DNA from: Streptomyces sp. NBC_00775
GTDB taxonomy: Bacteria > Actinomycetota > Actinomycetes > Streptomycetales > Streptomycetaceae
Length of the DNA: 64,000 nt
Direction of reading: 5' to 3'
Assembly: GCF_036347135.1 (NCBI RefSeq)
Contig: NZ_CP108938.1
Location: 7,812,001-7,876,000, forward strand
Both the position numbers and the translations under genes were made by a program. Each line of letters begins with the position of its first letter. Position 1 is the stretch's first letter. Below, piece by piece: positions 8,644-17,365 of the stretch. The notes below the pieces were generated by a model that was not told where the DNA came from, did not search any database, and saw only the letters and a program-made list of their open reading frames with translations.

Positions 8644-8687
8644 CCGCGCAGGACTTGGGGGTCTTTCAGAGGGCCTTTCAGGAGCGA

Positions 8688-8725
8688 AGAAAGCCGGTGG
8701 CGGGAAATCCCACCACCGGCTTTCT
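8688..8725. terminator. bidirectional terminator between convergent genes
   Basis: Arms AGAAAGCCGGTGG (8688-8700) and CCACCGGCTTTCT (8713-8725) form a perfect 13-bp stem, extended by an inner GGGA/TCCC. It lies between the convergent lipoprotein and DUF1996 genes and would serve both. Confidence 0.8.
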
Positions 8726-8738
8726 CAGTGGGTCAGTG

Positions 8739-10292
8739 CTACCTGCAGCGCTGGCCGTTGTTGATGCAGCTGACCACCTTGTTCATCGTGTTCACGTCGA
8801 AGACGTTGATGAAGTCGTCGTGGTCGGTTGCGGGCTTGTGCAGCTGTTCCGGGAATCCGTCCACCGCGTAGGCGTTCTTGACCTGCCCATTCTGGATGGT
8901 CGGCGCCGCGAAGTTGTAGACCAGGCGCATCGTCAGCTGCGGGATCGCCTTGAAGCCATTGGCGCAGTTGCCCTGGGCGTCGGCGAAGGCCACATGCGTA
9001 CGGTGGTTGGCGCTGTCGATGTTCACGCCGTCCCAGCAGCTCTGGAACTTGAACGTGCGCACCACGCTGCTGCCCTGGGGGCAGATCGGGTACTGCGTCG
9101 TCAGCTGCACCTTGTTCTCGAAGCCGGTGCAGCTCCAGTGGGCGTTGGCGTTCGCGAGGCCGTTGGTCGTGGTCTTCGCGTCACCGGTGATGATCCGCAG
9201 GAACTTCGGCATCGCGACGACCTTGCTCTTCGGGTTACCGACGAACTTGATCTGCGCCTGCTTGACCGTCTTGATCGCGCCGACGTTGCCTTCCTTGCCA
9301 CCGCCGTCGTTGTTCTGGTCGAAGTCCTGCGTACCGTTCTGGATACGCACGACCGGCCAGTAGTACGACGACTTGTCGCCCTGGTTCGCGCAGCTGGTCT
9401 GGGCCGCCGCGAACGTGTCGTTGTTGGCGAAGGCGTCGTTCGACTGGTTGCCCACGTAGTCGTGCAGGTGGTGCGCGCCGTTGGTGACACCGGGCGCCAC
9501 GATCACGTTGTCGGTGTTGAACTTCTTGTTGGCGTTCACACCGCAGGAACTCGAGAACGTGCCGGCCGAGCCGCCGGCCTGAGTCCGTGCTTTCTGGGCC
9601 ACATTCGGCTGGACCTTCGTGATGTCCACGAAGTCGGCCGCTACAGGGCCGTTTCCGGCCTGACCGCCAGTGCCCGCGGCGGGTGCGGAGGCCGAGGCCG
9701 AGGCGCTCGGGGCCGCGCTGGCCGTGGCGCCGCCATTGTTGTTCTGGCCCTGCCCATTGTTGTTCTGACCATTATTGTTCTGGCCGTTGTTGTTCTGACC
9801 TCCGGCATTGGTCTGGGCCTGGTCGGCGGTCGTTCCGGTACAGGCGGCAAGACCGTCCAGCGAGCCCGGAGCCGTGGCGCCGACCCGCTTGAAGTCGATC
9901 TTGATCCGGCCGATGACCGCGGTCCGCTTGTCCTTGAGCGGGCCCAGGATGGCGTTCTGGACGAAGCCGGCGTCGTTCGCCTGGGCCTGTCGTGTCGAGG
10001 CCAGCCGGGCGTACGCCTCGGTGATCTGCTTGTCGAGGGTCGCCAGCTCCGTGTCGACGCCCGACTTCGCGGCGCTCGGCACACTGGTCAGCTGCTGCCC
10101 GACATCGGGGCAGCTGATCGTGGCCACCTGAGCGGCGGCGGCCTTCGTGGTGTTGGGGGACGAGTTCTCCTCGTGTGCCGAGGCGTAGAAATTCGCCCAG
10201 ATCAGTCCACCCCCGCCGATCGCGAGAGCTGCCGACGCGGCCACGGCGCGAACGGCCAGCGGCGAACGGCGTTTTCGTATGTTGCGTCCCAT
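8739..10292 (-). CDS. secreted DUF1996 protein
   Basis: A 517-residue exported protein. The ATG at 10292 has AGGAG five bases upstream; the in-frame ATG at 10358 lies before this site and is rejected. Order: basic N-terminus with a signal or anchor helix ('[20 protein letters not shown]'), a helical module with cysteines in 'ISCPDV' and 'AACTGT', an Asn/Gly/Gln-rich low-complexity linker (four 'QNNNGQ'-like units) and an Ala/Ser stretch. The C-terminal DUF1996 domain (about 240-517) contains 'HHLHDYVGN', 'SSYYWPV' and 'SCWDGVN'. DUF1996 occurs in fungal and actinobacterial secreted proteins of unknown catalytic role. Confidence 0.85.
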   Translation of the reverse strand: MGRNIRKRRSPLAVRAVAASAALAIGGGGLIWANFYASAHEENSSPNTTKAAAAQVATISCPDVGQQLTSVPSAAKSGVDTELATLDKQITEAYARLASTRQAQANDAGFVQNAILGPLKDKRTAVIGRIKIDFKRVGATAPGSLDGLAACTGTTADQAQTNAGGQNNNGQNNNGQNNNGQGQNNNGGATASAAPSASASASAPAAGTGGQAGNGPVAADFVDITKVQPNVAQKARTQAGGSAGTFSSSCGVNANKKFNTDNVIVAPGVTNGAHHLHDYVGNQSNDAFANNDTFAAAQTSCANQGDKSSYYWPVVRIQNGTQDFDQNNDGGGKEGNVGAIKTVKQAQIKFVGNPKSKVVAMPKFLRIITGDAKTTTNGLANANAHWSCTGFENKVQLTTQYPICPQGSSVVRTFKFQSCWDGVNIDSANHRTHVAFADAQGNCANGFKAIPQLTMRLVYNFAAPTIQNGQVKNAYAVDGFPEQLHKPATDHDDFINVFDVNTMNKVVSCINNGQRCR

Positions 10293-10503
10293 GGAACTCC
10301 TCTGACTTCCTTGCGGGGCAGCGAGGCGCCCGACAGGAGTGAAGCGGCTCCATTCCATACGCAGGGGGCGGGTGTGGTGTTCAGAAACCTTGGAGAATCT
10401 TAGAAGTTCGTGAGGTCATTTCCGGCACAATGGGCGCAGAAGCCCCCGTTTCCAAGGCAGTTGATCTCAGATTTCAGGTTTGGCGGGCGCTTTTGACTGA
10501 AAT

Positions 10504-11160
10504 TCAGCGGTGGCCCTGATCCAAATAGGCGAGCACCGCGAGGACGCGTCGGTTGTCGTCGTCGGAGACCTCCAGGCCCAGCTTGGCGAAGATGTTGGAG
10601 GTGTGCTTCGCGATCGCCCGTTCCGTGACCACGAGTTGACCCGCGATCGCGGCGTTCGACCGTCCCTGCGCCATCAGTTCGAGCACCTCCAGCTCACGCG
10701 GGGTGAGCCGCCCGAGCGGCTGGTCGCCGACGGATCGCCGGGACAGCAGCTGCTGAATCACCTGCGGATCCATGGCCGTCCCGCCCGCCGCGACCCGCCG
10801 CACGGCATCAATGAACTGCTCCGCGTCGAACACCCGGTCCTTGAGCAGATAGCCGACCCCGCCCGTGCCGTCGGCGAGCAACTCCCGCGCGTACAACTGC
10901 TCCACGTGCTGCGACAGCACGAGCACCGGCAGCCCCGGCCTGTCGCGGCGGGCCTGAAGCGCGCACTGCAGCCCCTCATCGGTGTGCGAGGGCGGCAGCC
11001 GTACGTCGACCACGGCGACGTCCGGCTCCAACTCGGCCAGAGCGCGGCTGAGTTCGGGCCCGCTCTCGACGGCCGCGGCGATCTCGAAGTCGTAGGCCTC
11101 CAGCATCCGTACGAGCCCGTCGCGGAGCAGGAACAGGTCTTCGGCTAGGACAACGCGCAA
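10504..11160 (-). CDS. NarL/LuxR-type response regulator
   Basis: 218 residues: a receiver domain with phospho-acceptor Asp52 ('VAVVDVRLPP') and acidic pocket 'AEDL', then a LuxR helix-turn-helix ('LTPRELEVLELMAQGRSNAA', about 150-215). The start overlaps the 3' end of the sensor kinase gene by 16 bases, so the two genes form one transcriptional and translational unit. It should bind DNA when phosphorylated by the kinase. The target genes cannot be read from the window, though the neighbouring DUF1996 gene is a candidate. Confidence 0.93.
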   Translation of the reverse strand: MRVVLAEDLFLLRDGLVRMLEAYDFEIAAAVESGPELSRALAELEPDVAVVDVRLPPSHTDEGLQCALQARRDRPGLPVLVLSQHVEQLYARELLADGTGGVGYLLKDRVFDAEQFIDAVRRVAAGGTAMDPQVIQQLLSRRSVGDQPLGRLTPRELEVLELMAQGRSNAAIAGQLVVTERAIAKHTSNIFAKLGLEVSDDDNRRVLAVLAYLDQGHR

Positions 11161-12419
11161 GGGATCTCCATGGTGACCATGGTGGGACCGCCCGCGGGGC
11201 TGCTGACGGCCAGGACGCCGTCGAATGTACCGAGTCGCCGCTCGACTCCGGGCAGGCCCGAACCCGCGCCGATCCGCGCGCCGCCGCGCCCGTTGTCGGT
11301 CACGGCCACGCGCAGCAAGCCGTCCGCGTGGTGCAGATCGACCCAGACGCGGTCCGCGCCGGAGTGCTTGACCGCGTTGGTCAGCACCTCGCTGACCGCG
11401 AAGTACGCGGCGGACTCGACGGGCGCGTCGGCACGGCCGTCCAGGTCGACCTCCACCTCGGTCACGAGGGGCAGCCGCAGCGCCAACGCCCGTACGGCGT
11501 CGCCGAGTCCGCGCTCCGCGAGTACTGGGGGATGGATGCCCCGCACGAGATCCCGCAGCTCGGTGAGGGCGTCGGCGGAGGACTTCCGCGCCTGGGCGAG
11601 AAGTTCCCTGGCCTTGGCCGGATCCTTCTCGATCAACCCCTCCACGGTCCCCAGATCCATCCCCATCGCGACCAGCCGCGCCTGCGCTCCGTCGTGCAAG
11701 TCCCGCTCGATGCGCCGCAGTTCGGCCGCCGACGTGTCCACGGCATCACGCCGGGTCTCGGTCAGCACCCGCACCCGCTCGGCGAGTTCGCCCTCACCGG
11801 GGGCGAGGACCGACCGGGTGAGCTGGAAGTGGAAGCGGAGGAGGAGCGGGGCGAGGGAGAAGGCGGCAACGAGGAGTACGGCGGCGAGCGCGCCCGCGAG
11901 GAGGGCGCTGCCCTGTCCCGAGACGGGCACGAACCCGTACCACCACCCCACATGGCTCCCGTCCGTGAACACCCGCCACAGTCCGAGCGCGAGCGCGAAC
12001 CCTTCCACGGGGTAGAACACCAGCGCGGCGGGCAGCACCGCGGTGACGAATCCGGCGGTCATGTCGACCAGCAGCCAGCCCAGGTCCCGCCATGTCGCCG
12101 GGTCCCCGAGCATCAGGAAACACCGTGACCATGGGGTGGCGCCCTCGGGCACGGGACGGTACGCGGCCGGAATCCTCACCCCGCACCACTCGGCGGCGAC
12201 TATTCGGCGGGCGTTCGCGAAGGCGCGTACGCCGGTCAACACCCGAGGGGTTGTGACGATTCCGATGCCGAGCGGTACGAGGACGATCGACACGACGGCC
12301 AGCACGAACAGGGTGATCGAGCCGGCCAGCCCCGTGACGGCGAGGGTGAGCCCGCGCGCCCCCGCCACGACGACCTCCCGCGCCCGCGCCCGCATCTCGC
12401 TGCCCTGCGTCGTCTCCAT
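11145..12419 (-). CDS. sensor histidine kinase, NarL-type partner
   Basis: 424 residues. The ATG at 12419 follows GAGGGG; the longer in-frame start at 12494 would run through a proline-rich shadow. The N-terminal half has about four hydrophobic spans with short loops, the 'putative sensor' module common in actinobacterial kinases. The HisKA_3 dimerisation helix carries the phosphorylation site His242 ('ERDLHDGAQARLVAMG'). The C-terminal ATPase has an N-box ('EVLTNAVKHS') and Gly-rich loops ('DNGRGGARIGAGSGLPG'). No large extracellular domain is present, so it probably senses a membrane-linked signal. Confidence 0.92.
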   Translation of the reverse strand: METTQGSEMRARAREVVVAGARGLTLAVTGLAGSITLFVLAVVSIVLVPLGIGIVTTPRVLTGVRAFANARRIVAAEWCGVRIPAAYRPVPEGATPWSRCFLMLGDPATWRDLGWLLVDMTAGFVTAVLPAALVFYPVEGFALALGLWRVFTDGSHVGWWYGFVPVSGQGSALLAGALAAVLLVAAFSLAPLLLRFHFQLTRSVLAPGEGELAERVRVLTETRRDAVDTSAAELRRIERDLHDGAQARLVAMGMDLGTVEGLIEKDPAKARELLAQARKSSADALTELRDLVRGIHPPVLAERGLGDAVRALALRLPLVTEVEVDLDGRADAPVESAAYFAVSEVLTNAVKHSGADRVWVDLHHADGLLRVAVTDNGRGGARIGAGSGLPGVERRLGTFDGVLAVSSPAGGPTMVTMEIPCALS

Positions 12420-12502
12420 GCCCCTCAGTCTCGCGGACCCGCCGGGCGGGGTCACTGGGCCAGACACCCCGGGCGGGGGTGGTGCCAGCAGCACCCCCTG
12501 AC

Positions 12503-12716
12503 GGCTCGTGGGGCGGAGCGTCCCATCCCTGGGGGCTGCGCCCCCAGACCCCCCTAAAAGATTGCGCAGTTCCCCGCGCCCCTTTCAGGGGCGCGGGGAA
12601 CTGCGCAATCTTTTGGACCAGCCCCCACCCACCCGCAGCCGAAGAACCCGCCTACGGGGTCTGGGGCGGAGCCCCAGAAGGATGGGACGGGTAGGGGCGG
12701 CGGGGGCGAAGAAGGC
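12503..12716. repeat. dispersed intergenic repeat, copy 1, with 28-bp perfect hairpin
   Basis: Contains two modules found elsewhere in the window. One is the hairpin with arms 12556-12583 and 12587-12614, perfectly complementary over 28 bases around a 3-base loop; its core reads GCGCAGTTCCCCGCGCCCCT. The other is a flanking module with GGATGGGACGGGTAGGGGCG and a GGGGGCTGCGCCCCC palindrome. It lies just downstream of the epimerase gene and probably ends its transcript. Confidence 0.85.
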
Positions 12717-12722
12717 CCACGG

Positions 12723-13721
12723 TCACAGGCCGAGCAGCGTTGCCTCCACCGTGGGGTCCAGACCCACGTCCGGTCGGTCGGGCCGCTGGGGTGCCACCCC
12801 GTTGACACCTTGGAGCCAGCTCCAGGTGTCCGCCACGGTCTCCAGGACAGGCCGGCACCGGAGCCCGGCACCCAGGGCAAGGGAGACATCCGCCGTGTGG
12901 ATCCCGTCATGGAGGTCACTCCCGGCCGGCACCCACACCGGCAACTGCACCCACGGTTCGATACCGGCGCCGAGGATGACGGCGGCATCGGTCCACCGGA
13001 GATCCACCCGGGCCCCAGTGACCTGAACGCACGCGTCGAGGAGACCCCCCATCGTCGTATGCCCCGGCGGCCCGACGAGGTTGTACGCCCCGCTCTGCCC
13101 CGCCTCCACCGCCCCGAGCACCCACTCGGCGAGATCACGGACATCGATGTACTGGAGCGGCAGATCACGGGGCCCGGGCGCGAGCACGGGACCACCGCGC
13201 GCGATCCGGTTCAGCCACCACGGCAGTCGCCCGATGTTCTCGTACGGCCCGAGGATCAACCCGGATCGCACGAGCAACGAGCCCTCCGTGCCGAAGGAGT
13301 CGAGCACGGCCAGCTCCCCGCCCCGCTTGTCCCGCGCGTAGTCGGTCTGCTCCGCACCCGCGGCGGCCCCCTCCACGAGGGGCGTGTCCTCGGTGTACCC
13401 GGCGGCCCGCGGCCACGCGTACACGGAAGTGCTCGACACATACACGTAGCGGGAAACCCGGCCGGCCAGCAGCCGTGCCGCCTCCCGGACGGCCCGCGGC
13501 GCCGCCGACCAGGTGTCGACGACGACATCCCACTCACCTTCGGCAAGCGCCGCGAGCCCGTCGGGCGTGGTGCGGTCGCCGTGCAACGACCGGACACCGG
13601 CGGGCGGTTCGTGCCGTCCTCGGTGGAAGACGGTCACGTCCCAGCCCCGGCCGAGCGCCGCCTCCACGACGGCCCGCCCCGCGAACTCGGTACCGCCGAG
13701 CATCAGAAGTCTCCGTGTCAT
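12723..13721 (-). CDS. NAD-dependent epimerase/dehydratase
   Basis: 332 residues of the extended short-chain dehydrogenase fold. The nucleotide-binding loop is 'MLGGTEFAGRAVVEAAL' at the N-terminus, and 'YVYVSSTSVYA' carries the Ser/Tyr region of the active site. The Lys is probably in 'DYARDKRGGE'. These features match the atypical NAD-dependent epimerase group that works on nucleotide sugars or reduces isoprenoid-like substrates; the substrate is not deducible. It stands alone, with repeat copy 1 downstream and a weak ribosome site. Confidence 0.82.
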   Translation of the reverse strand: MTRRLLMLGGTEFAGRAVVEAALGRGWDVTVFHRGRHEPPAGVRSLHGDRTTPDGLAALAEGEWDVVVDTWSAAPRAVREAARLLAGRVSRYVYVSSTSVYAWPRAAGYTEDTPLVEGAAAGAEQTDYARDKRGGELAVLDSFGTEGSLLVRSGLILGPYENIGRLPWWLNRIARGGPVLAPGPRDLPLQYIDVRDLAEWVLGAVEAGQSGAYNLVGPPGHTTMGGLLDACVQVTGARVDLRWTDAAVILGAGIEPWVQLPVWVPAGSDLHDGIHTADVSLALGAGLRCRPVLETVADTWSWLQGVNGVAPQRPDRPDVGLDPTVEATLLGL

Positions 13722-13824
13722 GAGGATGACTCTGCACGGACCTCCCGCCGGACGGAACGGGAATCTGCTGACAGAAGATCCGCCGGAGCGAGACCACTGT
13801 CAGCGGCGGCGGTCGGTCAATGGG

Positions 13825-14406
13825 TCAACGGCCCGTCGGCGGCGTGTACTTGTACCCCACCCGCCGCACGGTCTGGATCGCCTGCCGGTGCTGCGCCCCG
13901 AGCTTGCGCCGTACCCGCGCGATGTGGACGTCGACGGTCCGTCCGTCGCCCACATGTCCGTAGCCCCACACCGTGGTGACCAGCTGATCGCGGGTGTGCA
14001 CCCGGTGCGGGTGCGCGACGAGGTGCGCCAGCAGCTCGAACTCCAGGTAGGTGAGGTCGAGCGGCTTCCCGTCGACCTCGGCGGTGCGCTGCACGGTGTC
14101 GATACGCACGAGCGGGTCGTCACCGGCGGCGGCCGACGGCTCGGGCCGGTCCGGGACGGCGACCGGCAGCGCGGGCTGCTGGTCGGCCGGGACGAGGACC
14201 AGGTAGCCGATCATCGGGGGCTGCCCCGGCAGTACGGGCAGGGTGTGCGGGGGAGCGGGCAGCCAGGTGGCGCCGGGCGGCAGGAAGTCGGCGACGTCGA
14301 CCACCTCGTCCCGGTCGACGGCACGCAATCGGTGCCGTGCCGGGGAGGCGGACGGGGCCGGGGAAGGAGCGGTTGCGACGGAGGAGAAGGAACGAGTGGT
14401 CGCCAT
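13825..14406 (-). CDS. orphan winged-helix (OmpR-type) DNA-binding regulator
   Basis: 193 residues. The C-terminal 95 residues are a Trans_reg_C winged helix ('LTYLEFELLAHLVAHPHRVH', 'VDVHIARVRRKLG', 'VRRVGYKY'). The N-terminal part is Pro/Ala-rich and lacks the acidic pocket and Asp of a receiver domain, so it is not a classical response regulator. No sensor kinase is adjacent. Such receiver-less OmpR-type proteins are common in Streptomyces. The start follows only six bases after the stop of a start-less small reading frame (14413-14541), and no good ribosome site is seen, which suggests translational coupling. Confidence 0.85.
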   Translation of the reverse strand: MATTRSFSSVATAPSPAPSASPARHRLRAVDRDEVVDVADFLPPGATWLPAPPHTLPVLPGQPPMIGYLVLVPADQQPALPVAVPDRPEPSAAAGDDPLVRIDTVQRTAEVDGKPLDLTYLEFELLAHLVAHPHRVHTRDQLVTTVWGYGHVGDGRTVDVHIARVRRKLGAQHRQAIQTVRRVGYKYTPPTGR

Positions 14407-14412
14407 GAGAGG

Positions 14413-14541
14413 TCAGCTCTTTCGCGCGAGGAGTTCGTCGGGAAGGTCGACGGCCGCGAGTTCGTGGTCGGGGTCGTCGAGGACGTACGTCGTGCGCGCT
14501 GGCCGAAGGCCGGGGTGTACGGCTTTAGAGGGCCGGCGCGT
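14413..14541 (-). other. possible small coding frame without a start codon
   Basis: The minus-strand frame ending at the TGA at 14413 encodes an acidic peptide ending 'VLDDPDHELAAVDLPDELLARKS' (split: VLDDPDHELAAV then DLPDELLARKS). Its third codon positions are nearly all G or C, as in real genes here. The frame is open for 42 codons but has no ATG, GTG, TTG or CTG. It is six bases upstream of the winged-helix gene. It may be the intact 3' half of a small gene broken by a single-base change, or a sequence error; an ATG in another frame overlaps its 5' end at 14545. Confidence 0.4.
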
Positions 14542-14647
14542 TCATCGCGCGGCAACACACCCGGTCGAAGTCATGGTGCTGACGGGAAGGCCAGAAGGGC
14601 TCGAGGTCATGGCGACCCGTCGCGGTGTACTTCTGGAAGCTGGCCAT
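14525..14647 (-). CDS. short ORF, possible leader peptide (40 residues)
   Basis: Encodes 'MASFQKYTATGRHDLEPF...' ending 'HHDFDRVCCRAMNAPAL'. The segment with a basic or histidine start, D-x-x-RV and then CCR is reminiscent of short actinobacterial leader peptides with a cysteine pair near the end, which sense cysteine supply. It lies in the leader region of the winged-helix gene. There is no strong ribosome site. It could equally be chance, or the upstream half of the broken frame at 14413-14541. Confidence 0.3.
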   Translation of the reverse strand: MASFQKYTATGRHDLEPFWPSRQHHDFDRVCCRAMNAPAL

Positions 14648-14736
14648 GGCCCCATTGAAGCAGAACCCGGAGCCGGGCAGGAGAGTCCTCTCAAGGGTCG
14701 GACGCCTCCTTGACGTGAACTTGACGTTGCGTCTCC

Positions 14737-15660
14737 TTATCCGACCAGGCGTTTGTGCCATGTCAGAGGCGTCATCGTGATCGCGCTGTCCGCCGAACCG
14801 TCCCACTCCGTGGACAACCCGGCCGCGGTGAGCGCCGCGACGACCTCGCGTCCGACCGCCGCCGTGGTCTCGGCCGAGCCGTCGAACCCGCCGTACAGCA
14901 GCGTCAGCCCGTGCCCGGCGGCCGCGCTCTCCGTGCACTGCGAGTGGAAGTAGACGAACCCGCGTGCGTCTTCACGGCGTTCGCCCGCTATTTCGGCCGT
15001 GCCGCAGCTGCGGCAGCAGGTGAAGTTCTCGCGCGCGGTGATGCCGGCCGCGTCGAGCGCCTCGAAGGCCTCGGTGAGGCGCTCGGGCTCGGTGACCCCC
15101 TCCCAGGTCGCCTGCTCGGCCAGCCGCTCCAGCCACAGCCGGTCCACGATCTGCCGGGCCTGCGGCTTGGACACGGGCCGGTGGTCGCCGTCGACCAGGA
15201 AGTCCTCGGCGTCCTCCGTGAGCCGGGCCCGGTCGTCGTACCCGCAGCGCAGCAGCCCCCGTACGCGCTCCTCGACCTCTTCGCGGATGTCGGCCGGCAG
15301 CTCGGGCACCTCCTCGGGGGAGTCGGCCTCGACCGGCTCCCAGTCGATCCCCGCGTCCCAGCCGTCGTCCCGCCGCACCCAGCCCACCATGGTGTCCGCG
15401 ACCCGGCCGGGGTCGGTGAGCACCGTCCCGAAGAAGTGCTCGCGACCCTCCCGGTACTCCAGTTGATAGTCCCGGCCCTGCTCGTGCCACACCTGGACGA
15501 AGACATCAGGGATGTCCGGTATCCGCTGCACGACCAGGTAGCGGTCGTCGTCACCACCGATCCGGTGCACCAGCCCGCGCAGCTGCTCAGCGGAAATCCG
15601 AGCGTGCTTCTGCCAGTTCTCCGTCTCGACCTTGATGGCGAGGAACTCGTCGATCTCCAT
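14737..15660 (-). CDS. DUF6891-type protein of unknown function
   Basis: 307 residues, soluble and acidic. The C-terminal half has a CxxC pair in 'FTCCRSCGTAEI', the phrase 'FVYFHSQCTESAA' and a block 'LTLLYGGFDGSAETTAAVG', a pattern I associate with DUF6891. The N-terminal half (MEIDEFLAIKVETE) looks like a separate module of the kind that reads as an immunity-like or TY-chap domain, but I cannot name it. The ATG at 15660 is the first sensible start; upstream codons are shadow. Function unknown. Confidence 0.7.
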   Translation of the reverse strand: MEIDEFLAIKVETENWQKHARISAEQLRGLVHRIGGDDDRYLVVQRIPDIPDVFVQVWHEQGRDYQLEYREGREHFFGTVLTDPGRVADTMVGWVRRDDGWDAGIDWEPVEADSPEEVPELPADIREEVEERVRGLLRCGYDDRARLTEDAEDFLVDGDHRPVSKPQARQIVDRLWLERLAEQATWEGVTEPERLTEAFEALDAAGITARENFTCCRSCGTAEIAGERREDARGFVYFHSQCTESAAAGHGLTLLYGGFDGSAETTAAVGREVVAALTAAGLSTEWDGSADSAITMTPLTWHKRLVG

Positions 15661-15754
15661 GCCCGAACCATGGCACGCACCACTGACAACGGGATCAGCC
15701 GTCGACCTCGCCGACTCCGTCGGTCTCCGTCCCCATGGCAGCGCACGATACGCA

Positions 15755-15789
15755 GAAGGGGCGCCCGCCAAGACGGCGGGCGCCCCTTC
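15755..15789 (-). terminator. glnII terminator
   Basis: Perfect 15-bp stem GAAGGGGCGCCCGCC (15755-15769) / GGCGGGCGCCCCTTC (15775-15789) with a 5-base loop, 75 bases past the glnII stop. Confidence 0.85.
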
Positions 15790-15862
15790 CGGGAGCTGCG
15801 GTACGGATCGCGTACGTGTCAGACGCGTATCACGTGCGCATCACGTACGGATCAGGCGCGGA

Positions 15863-16891
15863 TCAGACCTGGCCGGCCTTCTCCAGGGCGGAGCAGCAGG
15901 TGTCGACGAGCAGACGCGTCACCACGTACGGGTCGACGTTGGCGTTCGGACGGCGGTCCTCGATGTAGCCCTTGCCGTCCTTCTCGACCTGCCACGGGAT
16001 ACGGACCGAGGCGCCGCGGTTGGAGACGCCGTACGAGTACTCGTTCCACGGGGCGGTCTCGTGCAGGCCGGTCAGGCGGTCGTCGATGCCCGCGCCGTAG
16101 TTCTTGACGTGGTCCATCGGCTTGGAGCCCTCGCCCAGCGACTCGCACGCGGTGATGATCGCGTCGTAGCCCTCGCGCATCGCCTTCGTGGAGAAGTTGG
16201 TGTGCGCGCCCGCGCCGTTCCAGTCACCCTTCACCGGCTTCGGGTCCAGCGTCGCGGAGACACCGAAGTCCTCGGCGGTGCGGTAGAGCAGCCAGCGGGC
16301 GACCCACAGCTGGTCGGAGACCTCCAGCGGCGCCAGCGGGCCGACCTGGAACTCCCACTGGCCGGGCATGACCTCGGCGTTGATGCCGGAGATGCCCAGA
16401 CCCGCCTTGAGGCAGTTCTCCAGGTGCGCCTCGACGACGTCACGGCCGAAGATCTCGTCCGAGCCGACACCGCAGTAGTAGCCGCCCTGCGCGGCCGGGA
16501 AGCCGCCCTCGGGGAAGCCGAGCGGGCGCGAGCCCTTGAAGAAGGTGTACTCCTGCTCGATGCCGAAGATCGGCTCCTGGGCGCCGAACTTCTCCTCGAT
16601 CTCGGCGAGCGCGGCACGCGTGTTGGACTCGTGCGGCGTCATGTCGATGTTCAGGACCTCGCACATGACGAGGACGTCGTCGCCGCCGCGGATCGGGTCC
16701 GGGTACGTGGCGACCGGCTTGAGTACGCGGTCCGAGGCGTGACCCTCGGCCTGGTTCGTGGAGGAACCGTCGAAGCCCCAGATCGGCAGCTCGGCGCCCT
16801 TGGCGTCGTCGGCCAGTATCTTCGTCTTGGAACGGAGCTTGGCCGTCGGCTCGGTGCCGTCGATCCAGATGTACTCAGCCTTGAAGGTCAC
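15863..16891 (-). CDS. glnII: glutamine synthetase II (eukaryote-like, heat-labile)
   Basis: 342 residues, the size of Streptomyces GSII. It makes glutamine from glutamate, ammonium and ATP in the cytoplasm. Typical GSII features: 'TFKAEYIWIDG' start, 'IWGFDGSSTNQAEG', 'FGIEQEYTFFKG' with catalytic glutamates, 'NGAGAHTNFST', and 'GVSNRGASVRIP'. It lacks the adenylylation region of GSI. The GTG at 16891 has AAGGA eight bases upstream, whereas the in-frame ATG four codons earlier has none at a workable distance. A GlnR box lies about 100 bases upstream, so it should be induced under nitrogen limitation. Confidence 0.97.
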   Translation of the reverse strand: MTFKAEYIWIDGTEPTAKLRSKTKILADDAKGAELPIWGFDGSSTNQAEGHASDRVLKPVATYPDPIRGGDDVLVMCEVLNIDMTPHESNTRAALAEIEEKFGAQEPIFGIEQEYTFFKGSRPLGFPEGGFPAAQGGYYCGVGSDEIFGRDVVEAHLENCLKAGLGISGINAEVMPGQWEFQVGPLAPLEVSDQLWVARWLLYRTAEDFGVSATLDPKPVKGDWNGAGAHTNFSTKAMREGYDAIITACESLGEGSKPMDHVKNYGAGIDDRLTGLHETAPWNEYSYGVSNRGASVRIPWQVEKDGKGYIEDRRPNANVDPYVVTRLLVDTCCSALEKAGQV

Positions 16892-16993
16892 GGGCCACAT
16901 CCTTCGGGGTGGGTCTTTAGGCGCACTTGCGGGTGCTGCGGCGCTGCGGCACTGGGGCGCCGCTGGGGATGCCCGGCAGCCTGTCAACAGGCG

Positions 16994-17031
16994 ATTTCCC
17001 GATCATTGCCCGAATGTGAACCCCGTGTTAC
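16994..17031 (-). promoter_or_regulatory. GlnR box of glnII
   Basis: On the minus strand, pentamers GTAAC, TTCAC, GCAAT and GAAAT are each separated by exactly six bases. This is the gTnAc-n6-GaAAc-n6-gTnAc-n6-GaAAc layout of Streptomyces GlnR sites. It is 103 bases upstream of the glnII start. GlnR control of glnII is established in S. coelicolor. Confidence 0.85.
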
Positions 17032-17231
17032 CTGGGCTGTGTGTGCGCGTTATCACTCGCCGCCGCCCGACCGCGGTGTTCGCAACCGCGATCGGGGGCC
17101 CCATCGCTCCTTCCGCCCCCGGGCATGAAGACTCCTGTTCGTCTCGTATGCGATGGGGGTGAGCGCGATCTGGGCGAACCCTCCCCTTTCGCGAACCGGA
17201 CGCCGGGCCGTGCGGGCACCGGACGTGCAGA

Positions 17232-17267
17232 GGGTCCTGCTGCTTCTGGCCGGAAGCAGCAGGACCC
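17232..17267 (-). terminator. terminator downstream of DPBB-like gene
   Basis: Perfect 15-bp stem GGGTCCTGCTGCTTC (17232-17246) / GAAGCAGCAGGACCC (17253-17267), 6-base loop, about 100 bases past the stop of the leftward secreted-protein gene. Confidence 0.75.
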
Positions 17268-17273
17268 CGATGA

Positions 17274-17337
17274 AGCGGTCAAGCGATGAAGCGGTCAAGC
17301 GGTCAAGCGGTCAAGCGGTCAGTTGGTCGCTCGGTCA
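17274..17337. repeat. eight tandem octamers (AGCGGTCA)
   Basis: Eight head-to-tail 8-base units, five of them exactly AGCGGTCA, the others AGCGATGA, GTTGGTCG and CTCGGTCA. They lie between the terminator and the stop of the DPBB-like gene. A length-variable microsatellite is likely. The remainder of the 16.9-17.4 kb gap shows no gene. Confidence 0.85.
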
Positions 17338-17365
17338 CTTGATCAATGACTGAAGCGGCCGACCG

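Noticed and set aside
12503..12716. CRISPR or insertion-sequence remnant as an explanation of the hairpin repeats
   Set aside because: No regular spacer pattern, no transposase and no flanking duplication is visible. They are treated as dispersed intergenic repeats.
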